7,811 bases of DNA, from NCBI GenBank assembly GCA_029932445.1, contig JAOZQB010000084.1:1-7811 (forward strand). Direction: 5' to 3'. The notes beneath the pieces are model-generated. The model was not told the origin of the DNA and ran no database searches. It was given only the letters and a program-made list of their open reading frames with translations. This DNA comes from Bacteroidales bacterium (GTDB taxonomy: Bacteria > Bacteroidota > Bacteroidia > Bacteroidales > JAADGE01). The position numbers were made by a program, and so were the translations under genes. The number at the start of each line of letters is the position of its first letter. Position 1 is the first letter of the stretch. This document shows, in pieces, positions 6,059 to 7,811 of the stretch.

Positions 6059-7811
6059 CAATACTGTTGCATTAAAATTTTTGCAAACGAAATACCGAGT
6101 TCCGATGCCTGCTTCAAATCGTTGCAGGCATTTTCTTTATTATTCATCTCCAAAAATAACAGAGCTCTGTTATAATATGCTTCAGCCATTTTCGGGTTTA
6201 TTTCCAGGCATGTATTAAAATCACTTACGGCACCCTTAAAATCGCCGGCTTTTTGTTTTGCCAAAGCTCTGTTTAACCAGGCGGTATATTGTTTCGGGTC
6301 TAATCGGATTGAATAATCATAATTTTTCAGTGCTTCTTTAATTTTCCCCTGCAGCATTTTTGCTTTTCCGAGATTTGAATATATAGCTGCTTTTTCATCA
6401 GAATGTAATTCTAATGCTTTATTAAAATCTGTAACGGCACCTTCGATATCTCCGCTTTTTCCCTTCGTAACACCTCTGTTTACATAAAACTTCGCTTCAT
6501 CGGGTTTAAAATTAAGTGCCAAATTGAAATCTTTTAATGCTCCCGCCAAATCTCCGAGTTCTGCCTTGGCATTTGCTCTGTTGTGATAAGCATCTGCAAA
6601 TTGTGCATCTTGTTCCAAAGCTTTGTTAAAATCAAAAATTGATGCTTGAATATAGCCGGTATCTTTCATCAGCTTTCCGACTTCAAATTCCGAAACTCCG
6701 CGATTATAATAGGCATTTTTATAATCCGGTTTTCCTTTTATGGCTTTTGAAAAATCGGAAATTGCTTCTAATCGGAAATTCTTTGCATCTTCAAATCGCA
6801 GTTCATCCGTAGCTTTTGCTGCTTGCCTGTCTTTCATGCTCCCTAGATTATTTTGTGCCACAACCGATGTCGGTGATTTTTTTACCGTATCCTTCCAAAG
6901 AGTCTCGCTGTTTTGCCAAATATCGCAACGCATAAATGTTAATCCGCTCAATATCAGCATATAAAACCCGAATGTTCCGAAAATAATTTGTTTGTTTTTT
7001 GGTTTTTTCTCAATAAATTTCATCACTAAAATCGCAATTAACAAAACATAACCGATTGACGGAATATAAGCATATCTGTCGGCATGAACGGCACTTCCCA
7101 CCGGAATAAATTGCAAAAGCAAAAAGATGTTCACAATAAAAAAGCCGATTGCAAAAGCTATTTCTTTCTTTTGTTTTTTAAGAAGCCAAAAAAAGAAAAT
7201 ACCGATTGCCGCTGCCGGAATAATCATTAAATAATACAATCCGGGAATTGTTTGATGAATAATATCCGGATAAGGATAAATCGCCGAAAGGTTGACGGGT
7301 ATCAACAGCTGCCTTATATACACTACAAAAGCATAAGAAGCAATAGCCGTGCGTTGTAAAAAATCATAACCCTGCTCGTCAACCAATGCTTCACTTTGTT
7401 TTTGAGCTCCGACAGCAATCAGTCCGAAAATAATTGCAAAAATAAAAAAGGGTAATTTTTCAAGAATCACTTTTCTGTTTAACAATTTCCTGCCTCTTAA
7501 ATAGTCAATAAGGATAAGTGTTACGGCTAATGATACGGCTTGTCCTTTAGAAAATAATGACAGTAAAAACAGAAGCATTGAAAAGATGTAATATTTTGTT
7601 TTTTGATAATCGACATATTTCACGTAGCTAATCAACGAAAGCACAAAAAATAACGAATACAAAACATCTTTTCGTTCAGAAATCCAAGCAACGGATTCAA
7701 CATGCAAACTGTGAACCCCGAAAAGTAATGCCGCCAATACGGCAAGATTAAACTTTTTCAACAAAGCATATACAAACCAAAAAACCGATAAACTGATCAG
7801 CAAATGCAAAA
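6052..7811 (-). CDS. TMTC-like polytopic membrane protein with C-terminal TPRs (N-terminus beyond window)
   Basis: At least 585 residues, entering from the right edge. The first in-window full codon is TTG read as Leu, so the true start is outside. Residues below count from it. The N-terminal half (1-295) is very hydrophobic, with about eight membrane helices and conserved blocks HSLHVESVAWISERKDVLYS (33-52), FSKGQAVSL (86-94), DYLRGR (102-107), VYIRQLLIPVNLSAIYPYP (163-181) and ADRYAYIPSIG (243-253). These match the GT-C-like domain of TMTC proteins, which in animals are O-mannosyltransferases; bacterial relatives are mostly uncharacterised, and a glycosyltransferase role here is inference. 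Residues about 313-573 form roughly seven TPRs of 34 residues (for example YNRGVSEFEVG, YHNRANAKAELGD, YVNRGVTKGKSGD, WLNRALAKQKAGD), probably extracytoplasmic. It ends in ACNDLKQASELG...YCK, a common C-terminal cap of Bacteroidota TPR proteins. The gene converges on the 165-residue membrane protein gene with no gap. Confidence 0.9.
   Translation of the reverse strand, partial: LHLLISLSVFWFVYALLKKFNLAVLAALLFGVHSLHVESVAWISERKDVLYSLFFVLSLISYVKYVDYQKTKYYIFSMLLFLLSLFSKGQAVSLAVTLILIDYLRGRKLLNRKVILEKLPFFIFAIIFGLIAVGAQKQSEALVDEQGYDFLQRTAIASYAFVVYIRQLLIPVNLSAIYPYPDIIHQTIPGLYYLMIIPAAAIGIFFFWLLKKQKKEIAFAIGFFIVNIFLLLQFIPVGSAVHADRYAYIPSIGYVLLIAILVMKFIEKKPKNKQIIFGTFGFYMLILSGLTFMRCDIWQNSETLWKDTVKKSPTSVVAQNNLGSMKDRQAAKATDELRFEDAKNFRLEAISDFSKAIKGKPDYKNAYYNRGVSEFEVGKLMKDTGYIQASIFDFNKALEQDAQFADAYHNRANAKAELGDLAGALKDFNLALNFKPDEAKFYVNRGVTKGKSGDIEGAVTDFNKALELHSDEKAAIYSNLGKAKMLQGKIKEALKNYDYSIRLDPKQYTAWLNRALAKQKAGDFKGAVSDFNTCLEINPKMAEAYYNRALLFLEMNNKENACNDLKQASELGISFAKILMQQYCK
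6105..6138 (+). terminator. Putative terminator for the plus-strand gene, inside the convergent TPR gene
   Basis: ATGCCTGC (6105-6112) pairs perfectly with GCAGGCAT (6124-6131) around an 11-nt loop, and TTTCTTT follows, all on the plus strand and 54 nt past the stop at 6051. On the minus strand no T-tract follows, so TPR-gene transcripts should not end here. The same bases encode ENACNDLKQAS near the TPR protein's C-terminus, so the symmetry could be a by-product of coding. Confidence 0.5.

Noticed and set aside
6740..6964. Plus-strand open frame inside the TPR gene
   Set aside because: Antisense shadow of the first TPRs and last membrane helix; no independent signal.
6150..7000. Tandem DNA repeats in the TPR-coding region
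   Set aside because: The periodicity of about 102 bp reflects the 34-residue TPR units; the copies are too diverged to be a separate DNA repeat or CRISPR-like array.

Overview
The window looks like ordinary chromosomal DNA from a low-GC member of the Bacteroidota. The evidence is the gene set (a DUF2147 exported protein, an SDR-type threonine dehydrogenase, an ATP-cone-less NrdJ, a YwqK/MORN-like exported protein and a TMTC-like membrane protein with TPRs), the absence of well-placed Shine-Dalgarno sequences before any start, and upstream matches to the Bacteroidota -7 promoter element TAnnTTTG. I cannot place it below phylum level from the sequence alone.

Layout, left to right. (1) 1-507, minus: a small exported DUF2147 protein with its own terminator at the left edge. 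(2) 508-634: a divergent promoter region. (3) 635-1594, plus: L-threonine 3-dehydrogenase of the epimerase-like SDR type. (4) 1595-1827: an AT-rich spacer with a stem-loop, a 60-bp-offset direct repeat and a likely nrdJ promoter. (5) 1828-4398, plus: nrdJ, a complete adenosylcobalamin-dependent class II ribonucleotide reductase with all expected catalytic residues. (6) 4420-4452: a strong bidirectional terminator. (7) 4462-5325, minus: an exported MORN-like/YwqK repeat protein that can only start at TTG. (8) 5326-5553: a very AT-rich divergent spacer. (9) 5554-6051, plus: a membrane-anchored protein of a conserved but uncharacterised Bacteroidota family with a C-terminal coiled coil. (10) 6052 to the right edge, minus: the C-terminal part of a polytopic TMTC-like putative glycosyltransferase with about seven TPRs, cut by the window end.

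The genes are mostly single transcription units in alternating orientation (- + + - + -). They do not form an obvious pathway or operon: threonine catabolism, deoxyribonucleotide synthesis and several envelope proteins sit side by side. I saw no mobile element, CRISPR array, tRNA, rRNA or defence cassette, and nothing I would call a new biological system. The points most worth a second look are small: a convergent gene pair whose stop codons abut with zero spacing, with a terminator-like hairpin inside the opposing gene; a 287-codon gene with no ATG in frame; and a conserved uncharacterised membrane-protein family.
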